Source: Pseudomonas sp. HR96 (GTDB lineage: Bacteria; Pseudomonadota; Gammaproteobacteria; Pseudomonadales; Pseudomonadaceae). From it: a stretch of 64,000 bases of DNA. The notes under the pieces were generated by a model. The model worked only from the letters and a program-made list of their open reading frames with translations, had not been told where the DNA came from and made no database searches. Of the stretch, positions 38,691 through 46,805 are shown in pieces (positions within the stretch are counted from its first letter, which is position 1; each line of letters starts with the position of its first letter). The DNA lies in NCBI RefSeq assembly GCF_034059295.1, contig NZ_CP139141.1, positions 2,215,001 to 2,279,000 of the forward strand, read 5' to 3'. The position numbers and the translations under genes were made by a program.

Positions 38691-39134
38691 ATGAGCCTGC
38701 CTCCAGCGCCCTACGTCTTTTCCGAGCAGATCGGCCACTTGCTGCGCAAGGCCTACCAACGCCACCTGGCGATTTTCCAGCAGAATGTCGGCGACTCGCA
38801 GCTGACCGCCGTGCAGTTCATCACCCTGTGTGCCCTGCGTGACAACGGCCCCTCGTCGTTGACCGAGCTGGTGGCGCTGACCGCCGTCGACCAGGCGACC
38901 ATCCGCGGCATCGTCGAACGCCTCAAGGCCCGCGAACTGGTGACCCTGGGCCATGATCCGCAGGACAAGCGCAAGGTCATCGTGCACCTGAGCGACAGCG
39001 GCCTGCAGGCGGCCGAGCAGACCGTGCCCAAGGCGCAGACGATCAGCGAACTGACCCTGCGCAACCTCAACCCGGGGGAGCGCGTGGCGCTGACTTTTCT
39101 GCTGCGCAAGATGATCGAAGACCCGGTCGAATAA
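38691..39134 (+). CDS. nicR: MarR-type regulator NicR
   Basis: 147 residues with the MarR winged helix. The dimer helix IGHLLRKAYQRHLAIFQQNV comes first, then the recognition region SLTELVALTAVDQATIRGIVERLKARELV and the wing DPQDKRKVIVHLSDSG. NicR represses the late nic genes (nicC and nicX promoters) until 6-hydroxynicotinate appears, from established P. putida work. The facing repeats at 37266 and 37434 are the likely sites here. The gene order nicX-nicR-nicA is conserved. Confidence 0.9.
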   Translation: MSLPPAPYVFSEQIGHLLRKAYQRHLAIFQQNVGDSQLTAVQFITLCALRDNGPSSLTELVALTAVDQATIRGIVERLKARELVTLGHDPQDKRKVIVHLSDSGLQAAEQTVPKAQTISELTLRNLNPGERVALTFLLRKMIEDPVE

Positions 39135-39149
39135 GGCTTTTTGCAAAGC

Positions 39150-39165
39150 TGGCATCGCTCTTGCT
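39150..39165 (+). promoter_or_regulatory. Putative sigma-54 promoter of nicAB
   Basis: TGGCATCGCTCTTGCT has the -24 (TGGCA) and -12 (TTGCT) halves at correct spacing and ends 40 bases before the nicA ATG, in the 70-bp gap after nicR. It is the closest match of the series in distance to the gene. Confidence 0.65.
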
Positions 39166-39204
39166 GTTCACCCATGCAGTACTTCATGAGTGAAGAGCCG
39201 AGAC

Positions 39205-39744
39205 ATGAACAAACCCCTCACGCGCACGGCCACCGCCAGCGTCAGCTGCACGGTCAATGGCCAGCCGGTGACCTGCACGGCCATGCCCGACACACCGCTG
39301 CTGCTGGTGCTGCGCAACGACCTGCAGCTCAACGGCCCCAAGTACGGCTGCGGCCTCGGTGAATGCGGCGCCTGCACGGTGATCGTCGACGGCAAGGCCG
39401 CGCGCTCCTGCGTGATCCCCATCGGCGGCATGGCCGGGCGCAACATCACCACCCTCGAAGGGCTGGGCAGCCGGCAGCACCTGCACCCGGTGCAACAGGC
39501 CTTCGTCGACTGCCAGGCCGCCCAGTGCGGCTACTGCCTGAACGGCATGATCATGACCACCAAGGCCTTGCTCGAACGCAACCCCGACCCCAGCGAAGAG
39601 CAGATCCGCCGCGCCTTGTCGGCCAACCTGTGCCGGTGCGGCACCCACCTGGAGATCCTCGCGGCCGTGCGCCGCGCCGCCCAGCTGTGCCGTGCCCAGC
39701 CTTGTGATGCCCAGCCTAAGGATGAGAGTTCCAGCGATGCGTGA
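39205..39744 (+). CDS. nicA: Nicotinate hydroxylase small subunit NicA (2 x [2Fe-2S])
   Basis: 179 residues. The plant-type cluster motif YGCGLGECGACTV with a further Cys in ARSCVIP binds the first [2Fe-2S]. CGYCLNGM and CRCGTH in the C-terminal half bind the second, as in all xanthine-dehydrogenase-family small subunits. NicA passes electrons from the molybdenum site of NicB. It is longer at the C-terminus than I recall for the KT2440 protein (a tail rich in Ala, Gln and Cys after residue 155). GAAGAG precedes ATG 39205, and the stop overlaps nicB by eight bases. Confidence 0.94.
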   Translation: MNKPLTRTATASVSCTVNGQPVTCTAMPDTPLLLVLRNDLQLNGPKYGCGLGECGACTVIVDGKAARSCVIPIGGMAGRNITTLEGLGSRQHLHPVQQAFVDCQAAQCGYCLNGMIMTTKALLERNPDPSEEQIRRALSANLCRCGTHLEILAAVRRAAQLCRAQPCDAQPKDESSSDA

Positions 39745-42700
39745 CGCCACCACCCCGATTCCGACCCAGGCCGAACTGCTGCAGCGCGATGGCGTGCTGC
39801 TGGTGGTCGACCAGATCCAGCCGCCCTCAGGGCTGGTTCCCAAGGGCCAGACCCCGGTGCTCAAACCCAGGGAGCTGGGCCTGTTCATCGCCCTGTGCGC
39901 CAGCGGCGAATACTATGCCTTCAACGGCCACGTCGACCTCGGCACCGGCATCCAGACCTCGCTCGGGCAGATCGTCGCCGAGGAGCTGGACCTGCGCATG
40001 GACCAGCTCAGGGTGGTGCTGGGCGACACCGCGCGGGCGCCGAACCAGGGAGCGACCATCGCCAGCGCCACCTTGCAGATTTCCGCGATACCGCTGCGCA
40101 ACGCTGCTGCCGAGGCGCGCCGCTGGCTGCTGGCGGCGGCGGCCGCGCGCCTGGGCAGCGAAGCCTTGAGCATCGAGGCTGGGGTGATCAGCGCCAGCGA
40201 CGGTCGCTCGCTGAGCTTTGCCGAATTGCTCGAAGGCCAGCACGTCGAATTGACCATCAGCGGCAGCGCACCGCTCAAGGCCGCCGCCGACTACAAGCTG
40301 GTCGGGCAAAGCTCGGCGCGGGTCGACATTCCAGCCAAGGCCACCGGCGAGCGCACCTTCGTCCACGACATGCGCGTGCCCGACATGCTCCATGGTCGCG
40401 TGGTGCGGCCGCCCTACGACGGCTACGACACCGGGGTGTTCGTCGGCAGCAGCCTGCTCGATGTGGAGCGCGATTCGATTGCGCACATCGAAGGCGTGGT
40501 CGAGGTGGTGGTGATCGGCGACTTCATCGGCGTGGTCGCCGAACGCGAAGAGCAGGCGATCAAGGCCGCCCGCGAACTGGTGGTGCACTGGAAGCCCTGG
40601 CAGCAACACCTGCCGGATCTCAGCGACATCGAGCAGGCGCTGCGCAACAACCCGTCCATCGAGCGCGTGGTGCACGACACCGGCGGCGTCGACGCGGCGC
40701 TGGCCAGCGTCGCCACCCGCCTGACCCGCCGCTACCTGTGGCCGTACCAGCTGCACGCCTCGATCGGCCCGGCCTGCGCGGTGGCCGACTATCACCCTGA
40801 AGCGACCCGCATCTGGTCCGGCACGCAGAACCCCCACGCCTTGCAGGCTGACCTGGGCTGGCTGCTGGAATGCGACGAGAAGCGCATCGAGATCATCCGC
40901 ATGGAAGCGGCCGGCTGCTATGGGCGCAACTGCGCCGATGATGTCTGCGCCGACGCGGTGCTGCTCTCGCGGGCGGTGGGCAAGCCGGTGCGGGTGCAGC
41001 TGACCCGCGAGCAGGAGCATGCCTGGGAGCCCAAGGGCACCGCGCAGTTGATGGACGTCGACGGCGGCATCGACGCGGCCGGCGACCTGGCTGTGTACGA
41101 TTTTCGCACCCATTACCCGTCCAACGGCGCGCCGACCCTGGCGCTGCTGCTGACCGGCCGGGTCGAGCCGGTGCCGGTGGCCTACGAGATGGGTGACCGC
41201 ACCGCCGTGCCGCATTACCGCTACCCCGAAGTGCGGGTCAGCATCGAGGACATGGCGCCCATCGTTCGCGCGTCCTGGCTGCGCGGGGTCTCGGCGTTGC
41301 CCAACGTCTTCGCCCATGAATCCTATATCGACGAGCTGGCCCATGAGGCCGGCGTCGATCCGGTGGAATACCGCCTGCGCTACCTGCCCGACGAGCGCGC
41401 CGCCGAGCTGGTGCGCGCCACCGCCGAGCGCGCGCAGTGGGCGCCGCACACCCAACCGCGGCAGACCCCCGCTGAAGACGGCGTGCTGCGCGGTCGCGGC
41501 TTCGCCTACGCGCGCTACATCCACAGCAAGTTCCCTGGCTTCGGCGCCGCCTGGGCGGCCTGGGTGGCGGACGTCGCCATCGACAAGAGCACCGGCGAAA
41601 TCGCCGTGACCCGCGTGGTGGTCGGCCATGACGCCGGCATGATGGTCAACCCGGCCGGGGTGCAGCACCAGATTCACGGCAACGTGCTGCAGTCCACCAG
41701 CCGCGTGCTCAAGGAGCAGGTGACCTTCGAGGAGTCGCGGGTGACCAGCAAGGAATGGGGCGGCTACCCCATCCTGACCTTCCCCGAGGTGCCGCAGGTG
41801 GACGTGATGATGATGCCGCGCCCCAGCGAACCGCCACTGGGCGCCGGCGAATCGGCCTCGGTGCCGAGCGCGGCGGCCATCGCCAACGCGGTGTTCGACG
41901 CCACCGGCATCCGTTTTCGCGAGTTGCCGATCACCGCCGAGCGGATTCTCGCCGCGTTGCAGGCCAATTCGCCCAAGGACCCGACCGACCCGGTAGGGCT
42001 GCCGTATGCCGCGCCGGTCAAAAGCAAAAGGCGCAAGTGGCTGTTCGGCGGCCTCACCGGGCTGCTCGGCGCCGCCTTGGGCATCGGCCTGACCGCCATG
42101 CCCTGGCGCATGGAGATCGCCCGGGTGGCCCCGCCGGGCGCCGGTACCTGGAGCGCCGCGACCCTGGAGCGTGGCCGACAGTTGGCCGCGGCCGGCGACT
42201 GCGCGGTGTGCCATACCGCGCCCGGTGGGGTGGCCAATGCCGGCGGCCTGGCCATGCAGACGCCGTTCGGCACGCTGTTCAGCAGCAACATCACCCCCGA
42301 TGCGCAGACCGGCATCGGCAACTGGTCGTTCGCCGCCTTCGACCGCGCCATGCGCCAGGGCATCAGCCGTGACGGCAAGCACCTGTACCCGGCCTTTCCC
42401 TACACCGCCTTTCGCAACATCAAGGAAGCCGACATGCAGGCGCTGTATGCCTACCTGATGTCGCAACCGGCCGTGCCGAGCACGCCGCCGGCCAACCAGA
42501 TGCAGTTTCCCTACAGCGCGCGGCCATTGATGGCGGGCTGGAACAGCCTGTTCCTCAAGCAGGGCGAATACCAGGACGACCCCACACAAAGCGCCCAGTG
42601 GAACCGTGGCAGCTACCTGGTCAACGGCCTCGGCCACTGCGCCGCCTGCCACTCGCCACGCAACCTGATGGGGGCGGAGCAGGGCGGCGCGCGCTTTCTC

Positions 42701-43315
42701 TCCGGGGCCATGGTCGATGGCTGGGAAGCGCCGGCGCTGACCGGGTTGTCGAAGGCGCCGACGCCGTGGACCGAAGACCAGCTCTACGCCTACATGACCA
42801 GCGGCTTTTCTGCCGAGCACGGTGTCGCGACCGGGCCCATGGGTCCGGTGGTCAGCGAGCTGGCGACCCTGCCCGACGAGGATCGCCGGGCCATCGCCCA
42901 CTACCTGGGCACGCTGGAAGGGACGCCGGCTGCGGCGCCGCGCGCGGCTGTGGCGACGGCCCCCAGCGCCGCGAGCCTGGCCAACGGCCGGCGGGTCTTC
43001 GAAGGCGCCTGCCAAGGCTGTCACAGCGCCCAGGACGGTGGCCCCGAGTTGTTCGGCGTGAGCCCGTCGATGGCCGCCAACACCAACGTGCACAGCGACC
43101 GCCCGGACAACCTGATCAAGGTCATCCTGCAGGGTATCGGCAACCCTGCGGTCAAGGACCTGGGCTATATGCCGGCGTTCAAGGACAGCCTTTCCGACAC
43201 CCAGGTCAGCGATCTGGCGGCGTACCTGCGCTCGCGCTTTGCTGCCGACAAGCCCGGCTGGCCGGCGCTGGACAAGCAGGTGGCATGGTTGCGCGCCAAT
43301 CCCGGGACGCATTGA
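39737..43315 (+). CDS. nicB: Nicotinate hydroxylase large subunit NicB (Mo + cytochrome c)
   Basis: 1192 residues. Residues ~1-745 are the molybdopterin domain (AEARRWLLAAAAARLG, GAGESASVPSAAAIANAVFDATG near its end). A hydrophobic helix at ~768-785 (WLFGGLTGLLGAALGIGLTA) anchors it to the membrane. Three c-type heme motifs follow: CAVCH (822-826), CAACH (968-972) and CQGCH (1092-1096). NicB hydroxylates nicotinate at C6 using water and sends electrons through NicA and its own hemes to the respiratory chain, not to NAD. The Mo domain and three-heme tail are the known NicB arrangement. ATG 39737 overlaps nicA. Confidence 0.95.
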   Translation: MRDATTPIPTQAELLQRDGVLLVVDQIQPPSGLVPKGQTPVLKPRELGLFIALCASGEYYAFNGHVDLGTGIQTSLGQIVAEELDLRMDQLRVVLGDTARAPNQGATIASATLQISAIPLRNAAAEARRWLLAAAAARLGSEALSIEAGVISASDGRSLSFAELLEGQHVELTISGSAPLKAAADYKLVGQSSARVDIPAKATGERTFVHDMRVPDMLHGRVVRPPYDGYDTGVFVGSSLLDVERDSIAHIEGVVEVVVIGDFIGVVAEREEQAIKAARELVVHWKPWQQHLPDLSDIEQALRNNPSIERVVHDTGGVDAALASVATRLTRRYLWPYQLHASIGPACAVADYHPEATRIWSGTQNPHALQADLGWLLECDEKRIEIIRMEAAGCYGRNCADDVCADAVLLSRAVGKPVRVQLTREQEHAWEPKGTAQLMDVDGGIDAAGDLAVYDFRTHYPSNGAPTLALLLTGRVEPVPVAYEMGDRTAVPHYRYPEVRVSIEDMAPIVRASWLRGVSALPNVFAHESYIDELAHEAGVDPVEYRLRYLPDERAAELVRATAERAQWAPHTQPRQTPAEDGVLRGRGFAYARYIHSKFPGFGAAWAAWVADVAIDKSTGEIAVTRVVVGHDAGMMVNPAGVQHQIHGNVLQSTSRVLKEQVTFEESRVTSKEWGGYPILTFPEVPQVDVMMMPRPSEPPLGAGESASVPSAAAIANAVFDATGIRFRELPITAERILAALQANSPKDPTDPVGLPYAAPVKSKRRKWLFGGLTGLLGAALGIGLTAMPWRMEIARVAPPGAGTWSAATLERGRQLAAAGDCAVCHTAPGGVANAGGLAMQTPFGTLFSSNITPDAQTGIGNWSFAAFDRAMRQGISRDGKHLYPAFPYTAFRNIKEADMQALYAYLMSQPAVPSTPPANQMQFPYSARPLMAGWNSLFLKQGEYQDDPTQSAQWNRGSYLVNGLGHCAACHSPRNLMGAEQGGARFLSGAMVDGWEAPALTGLSKAPTPWTEDQLYAYMTSGFSAEHGVATGPMGPVVSELATLPDEDRRAIAHYLGTLEGTPAAAPRAAVATAPSAASLANGRRVFEGACQGCHSAQDGGPELFGVSPSMAANTNVHSDRPDNLIKVILQGIGNPAVKDLGYMPAFKDSLSDTQVSDLAAYLRSRFAADKPGWPALDKQVAWLRANPGTH

Positions 43316-43342
43316 CGGTGGCGCGCTGCTCAGCTCTATAGA

Positions 43343-43366
43343 AATTAAACGGCCAATCAATTAATT
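43343..43366. promoter_or_regulatory. TetR-type operator before the tetR gene
   Basis: A 24-base element begins AATTAAACGG and ends TTAATT, with symmetric ends. The same AATTAAACGG...TTAATT frame of the same length recurs at 44674-44697 before the Rieske gene. It is a likely binding site of the regulator encoded just downstream. Confidence 0.55.
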
Positions 43367-43400
43367 TGGCGGCTACGACTTCCCAAGGTAGCCAGCATTG

Positions 43401-44084
43401 ATGGAAACGCTCAGCGGGCCGGCGACGGCCAAGGGTAAAGGCAAAAGAAAAGGACCGGGCCGCCCGGAAGGCGCGAGCAACCTGCGCGATGTGATTCTGG
43501 ACGCTGCCGAGGAGTTGTTCGCCAACCTGGGATTCGCCGGCACGACGATGCGCGAGGTGTCGGAGCAGGCCAAGGTGACCCAGGCGCTGATCACCTACTA
43601 CTTCGGTTCCAAGTACGGGTTGTTCGAGGAGGTCTTCCTGCGCCGTGGCAGCGCCATCTCCGATGAGCGCCTGAAGAATCTGCAGGCGCTGCAGCAGCAG
43701 GGCGGCGCGGTACCGGTGCGAGAGATCGTGCGGGCGTTTCTGCTGCCCACCGTGGTGCTGCGCACCAGCCTGCAGGGGCGGCATTTTCTACGTCTGCAGG
43801 CGCGCCTGCACACCGAGCCGCCGGAGATTTCCTATGCGCTGCGCGACCGCGCCTACGGCACCTCGACCCAGCGTTACGTGGATGCGTTGAAGGAAGCGGT
43901 GCCGGGGCTCAGCGACCTCGATGCGAATTGGCGGATTACCTTGATGGTCGGCACCTACCTGTATGCCTTTTCCGACAGCCATCGCATGGAAGAGCGTTTG
44001 CCCGATGGGCAATACGACCCGGATGACTGGCAGTCGCTGATCGAACAGGTGACCAGTTTCGTGGTGGGTGGCATGTCAGCCTGA
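43401..44084 (+). CDS. TetR family regulator (NicS candidate or Rieske-operon repressor)
   Basis: 227 residues. A basic N-terminus (KGKGKRKGPGRPEGASN) leads into the TetR HTH: LDAAEELFANLGFAGTTMREVSEQAKVTQALITYYFGSKYGLFEEVF in family order. The ligand domain (residues ~85-225) is unassigned. A TetR protein called NicS controls nicAB in P. putida, and the position after nicB would fit. The shared operator, however, lies before this gene and before the Rieske gene, not before nicA, which favours control of the Rieske operon. A TTG at 43398 is an alternative start. Confidence 0.85.
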   Translation: METLSGPATAKGKGKRKGPGRPEGASNLRDVILDAAEELFANLGFAGTTMREVSEQAKVTQALITYYFGSKYGLFEEVFLRRGSAISDERLKNLQALQQQGGAVPVREIVRAFLLPTVVLRTSLQGRHFLRLQARLHTEPPEISYALRDRAYGTSTQRYVDALKEAVPGLSDLDANWRITLMVGTYLYAFSDSHRMEERLPDGQYDPDDWQSLIEQVTSFVVGGMSA

Positions 44085-44104
44085 GCGCCTGGGCTTGGCG
44101 ATAG

Positions 44105-44636
44105 GGAGGGGTAACCGGCGTGGGAGGGGGCAAAGCCCCCGAGAGGGAGCGCCAGCGACCGGTTTGATCTTCAAGGCACCACAATAGGCAGCTCGGCCCA
44201 ATGCAGTGCACCACACCCTCGGCAAAATCACTCAGCAATCCCGGAAAACCCATAATAATTAGCTAGTTAATTAAATTGCACGAGAGGGGTAACCGGCGTG
44301 GGAGGGGGCAGAGCCCCCGAGAGGGAGCGCCAGCGACCGTTTTGATCTTCAAGGCACCACAATAGTCAGCTCGGCCCAATGCAGTGCACCACACCCTCGG
44401 CAAAATCACTCAGCAATCCCGGAAAACCCAAAATAATTAGCTAGTTAATTAAATTGCACGGGAGGGAAAACCGGCGTGGGAGGGGGCAGAGCCCCCGAGA
44501 GGGAGCGCCAGCGACCGGTTTGATCTTGAAGGCACCACAATAGTCAGCTCGGCCCAACGCAGTGCACCACACCCGCGGCAAAGTCACTCAGCAATCCCGG
44601 AAAACCCATAATAATTAGCTAGTTAATTAAATTGCA
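44105..44636. repeat. Three tandem 178-bp repeats with AT-rich palindrome
   Basis: CCGGCGTGGGAGGGGGC recurs at 44115, 44293 and 44471, exactly 178 bases apart, and the units are nearly identical. Each starts with a GGGGGC-AAA-GCCCCC or related hairpin, contains ACCGGTTTGATCTT (also in REP arrays A and B, with one change in unit 2) and ends with TAATTA-GCTAG-TTAATTA at 44256, 44434 and 44612. The region occupies the whole gap between the TetR gene and the Rieske promoter; no gene is visible in it. Confidence 0.88.
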
Positions 44637-44641
44637 CAACT

Positions 44642-44657
44642 TGGCATGACCCCTGCT
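44642..44657 (+). promoter_or_regulatory. Putative sigma-54 promoter of the Rieske operon
   Basis: TGGCATGACCCCTGCT has correct GG-N10-GC spacing and a YTGCW -12 half. It lies immediately after the third 178-bp repeat, ends 71 bases before the ATG, and is followed by the TetR-type operator. Confidence 0.6.
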
Positions 44658-44673
44658 TAACGTTAACCACAAG

Positions 44674-44697
44674 AATTAAACGGTTGACCAATTAATT
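44674..44697. promoter_or_regulatory. TetR-type operator downstream of the sigma-54 site
   Basis: A 24-base imperfect palindrome: AATTAA...GGT..ACC...TTAATT, 18 of 24 positions symmetric. It sits between the -12 element and the ribosome site of the Rieske gene. It shares its first ten bases and its last seven with the box before the tetR gene. Confidence 0.6.
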
Positions 44698-44727
44698 AGT
44701 GCTCCGCCCCGGAGCAGAGGAGTCGTG

Positions 44728-45786
44728 ATGAACCTGATAGCCGTTTCCTCACATCAGCCCGTTACCGCCGCCGATGGCTGCCAGGACCCGGTGCTGCTCA
44801 ATGAATGGCACGTGGTCGGCTACAGCAGCGACTTTGTCCCAGGCACGATCTACCCGGTACGCTTGCTCGAACGCGAACTGATCGTCTGGCGCAGCGATGA
44901 CGGCCAGGTGCATGTCTGGGAAGACCTGTGCATCCACCGTGGCGCGCGCCTGTCCAAGGGCTGGATCAAGAACGACCAGGTGGTGTGCCCCTACCATGGC
45001 TGGCAGTACAACGGCGAGGGGGCCTGCACCCTGATGCCGGCGGCGCCGGACGAAAAGCCGATGAAGAAGGCCCGCGCGTTTCCCTACCAGGCCGTCGACC
45101 GCTACGGTTTCGTCTGGACCTGCCTGGGCACCCCAAGCGCGGACATTGCGCTGTTCCCGGAGTGGCAGGACGACAGTTTCAAGAAGGTCCACAGTGGCCC
45201 TTATGCCTACGCCGCGAACGGCTTTCGCGCCGTGGAAAACTTCATCGATGCCTCGCATTTCCCGTTCGTACACGCCGGCCTCAATGGCGTCATGGACAAC
45301 CCCGACCGCCTCGAGCCCTACACCGTGGAGGAGGTCGACACCGGCCTGCGCTCTTCCGAAGTGCGGGTGTTCCAGCCGTGGGGCGATGCCCGTGGCAAGC
45401 CACTGGTTGCCTTCTACACCTACCATGCGTTTCGGCCGCTGGTGGGCTACTTTTCCAAGCGCACCCAGGACGCCGACGCCAGTGGCCAGGTCATCAGCGA
45501 CCAGTCCGACACCTTCTGCACCTTGTTCACCGTGCAGCCGCTGGATGCCGTGAACTGCATCGTGCGGGTCTGCGCGGCGCTCAACGTCAACCCCGCACCG
45601 GACGCCGAGTCGGTGCGTGCGCGAGCCGACGTGGTGTTCGGCCAGGACCGCGAGATCGTCGAAAGCCAGCGCCCCGAGCGCATCCCCACCGAGCTGCGCT
45701 ACGAACTGCACCACCGCACCGACCTGATGGGCCAGCGCTACCGCACCTGGCTGCGCAACAAGGGCATCAGCTATGGGGTTATCTGA
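44728..45786 (+). CDS. Rieske non-heme iron oxygenase (VanA-like)
   Basis: 352 residues. The Rieske cluster ligands are Cys68, His70, Cys87 and His90 (CIHRGA...CPYHGW). The mononuclear iron triad is Asp174, His177 and His182 (NFIDASHFPFVHAG). The short chain and sequence style match vanillate O-demethylase and other demethylating or monooxygenating Rieske enzymes rather than ring cis-dihydroxylating alpha subunits. Its reductase is the next gene. The substrate is unknown; neighbours suggest an aromatic or N-heterocyclic acid. GCAGAGGAG precedes ATG 44728. Confidence 0.9.
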   Translation: MNLIAVSSHQPVTAADGCQDPVLLNEWHVVGYSSDFVPGTIYPVRLLERELIVWRSDDGQVHVWEDLCIHRGARLSKGWIKNDQVVCPYHGWQYNGEGACTLMPAAPDEKPMKKARAFPYQAVDRYGFVWTCLGTPSADIALFPEWQDDSFKKVHSGPYAYAANGFRAVENFIDASHFPFVHAGLNGVMDNPDRLEPYTVEEVDTGLRSSEVRVFQPWGDARGKPLVAFYTYHAFRPLVGYFSKRTQDADASGQVISDQSDTFCTLFTVQPLDAVNCIVRVCAALNVNPAPDAESVRARADVVFGQDREIVESQRPERIPTELRYELHHRTDLMGQRYRTWLRNKGISYGVI

Positions 45787-45790
45787 CGGC

Positions 45791-46729
45791 ATGCTCCAGG
45801 TCCGCCTGCAGGCCATCGAATACGGCGCGCCGGGTGTCAACCTGTACACCTTCGCCAGCCTCGACGGCCAGCCCCTGCCGGTGTTCGAACCGGGCGCCCA
45901 CGTCGACGTGGCGCTGGCCCCGGACCTGCTGCGCCAGTACTCGCTGCTGTGGCCGCCGAGCGATCCGGCGCAGTACCGCATCGCCGTGCAACTGGCCGAA
46001 GTGGGCAAGGGCGGTTCGCGCAAGCTGCACTTCGAGTCGGTGGTGGGCGCGACCTATCAGGTCTCGGCGCCGCGCAATCACTTCGCCTTGCAGGCAAGCG
46101 AGGATCCCTGTCATTTGTTCGCCGGCGGCATCGGCATCACCCCGATCGTGTCCATGTACCGCCAGCTGAAGGCGGCCGGGCGAGCGGTGGTGCTGCATTA
46201 CTGGGCAGGCGATGCGCAGCACATGCTGTTCCACCGCGAGCTGTGCGCCGATCCTGCGGTACGTCTGTATCACACCCGGGTCCCTGGGCAAGCCGCGCCA
46301 CGCCTCAAGGATGTACTCGCCGCCATCCCGGCCCAGGCGCAGCTGTACTGCTGCGGGCCGCAGGCAATGATCGACGAGTTCGACCAACTGACGCTGCAGC
46401 GCCCCGCAGGGACCGCCCACCGCGAGCGCTTCAGCGCCACCACCGACGCCTTGCAGCCGGGCGATACGTTCCGCGTGCACCTGCAGCGCTCGGGATTGAC
46501 CCTGAGCGTGGCGGCCGAGCAGAGCCTGTTGCAGGTCTGCGAGGCGGCCGGTGTCGACGTCGCCTACTCCTGCGAGGAGGGCGTGTGCGGTGCCTGCGAA
46601 GTCAAGGTCCTGGCCGGCAGCGTCGAGCATCGCGACACCGTACTCAGCCCGGCCCAGCGCCTGCGCAACGACAGCATGATGATCTGCTGCTCGCGCGGCA
46701 TTGGCGACAGCCTGGTACTGGACCTGTAG
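45791..46729 (+). CDS. Ferredoxin-type oxidoreductase (VanB-like reductase)
   Basis: 312 residues in the phthalate-dioxygenase-reductase order: a flavin domain with RQYSLLWPP, an NAD domain with FAGGIGITPIVSMYR and YCCGPQAMID, and a C-terminal plant-type ferredoxin with CEEGVCGACEVKV plus a distal Cys. It feeds electrons from NAD(P)H to the Rieske oxygenase. Two starts are possible: ATG 45791 (used) or ATG 45773, which overlaps the oxygenase by 14 bases. Neither has a strong ribosome site, so translational coupling is likely. Confidence 0.9.
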   Translation: MLQVRLQAIEYGAPGVNLYTFASLDGQPLPVFEPGAHVDVALAPDLLRQYSLLWPPSDPAQYRIAVQLAEVGKGGSRKLHFESVVGATYQVSAPRNHFALQASEDPCHLFAGGIGITPIVSMYRQLKAAGRAVVLHYWAGDAQHMLFHRELCADPAVRLYHTRVPGQAAPRLKDVLAAIPAQAQLYCCGPQAMIDEFDQLTLQRPAGTAHRERFSATTDALQPGDTFRVHLQRSGLTLSVAAEQSLLQVCEAAGVDVAYSCEEGVCGACEVKVLAGSVEHRDTVLSPAQRLRNDSMMICCSRGIGDSLVLDL

Positions 46730-46805
46730 CGCGTCTGCGGCAGGTCGTGACTGAACCCCATTGACAGCCCCGGCGGCCTGCGTCCGCCGGGCAAGAGGAA
46801 CACCC

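Noticed and set aside
43401..44084. Firm naming of the TetR gene as nicS
   Set aside because: The matching operators lie before this gene and the Rieske gene, not before nicA, so the name is left open.
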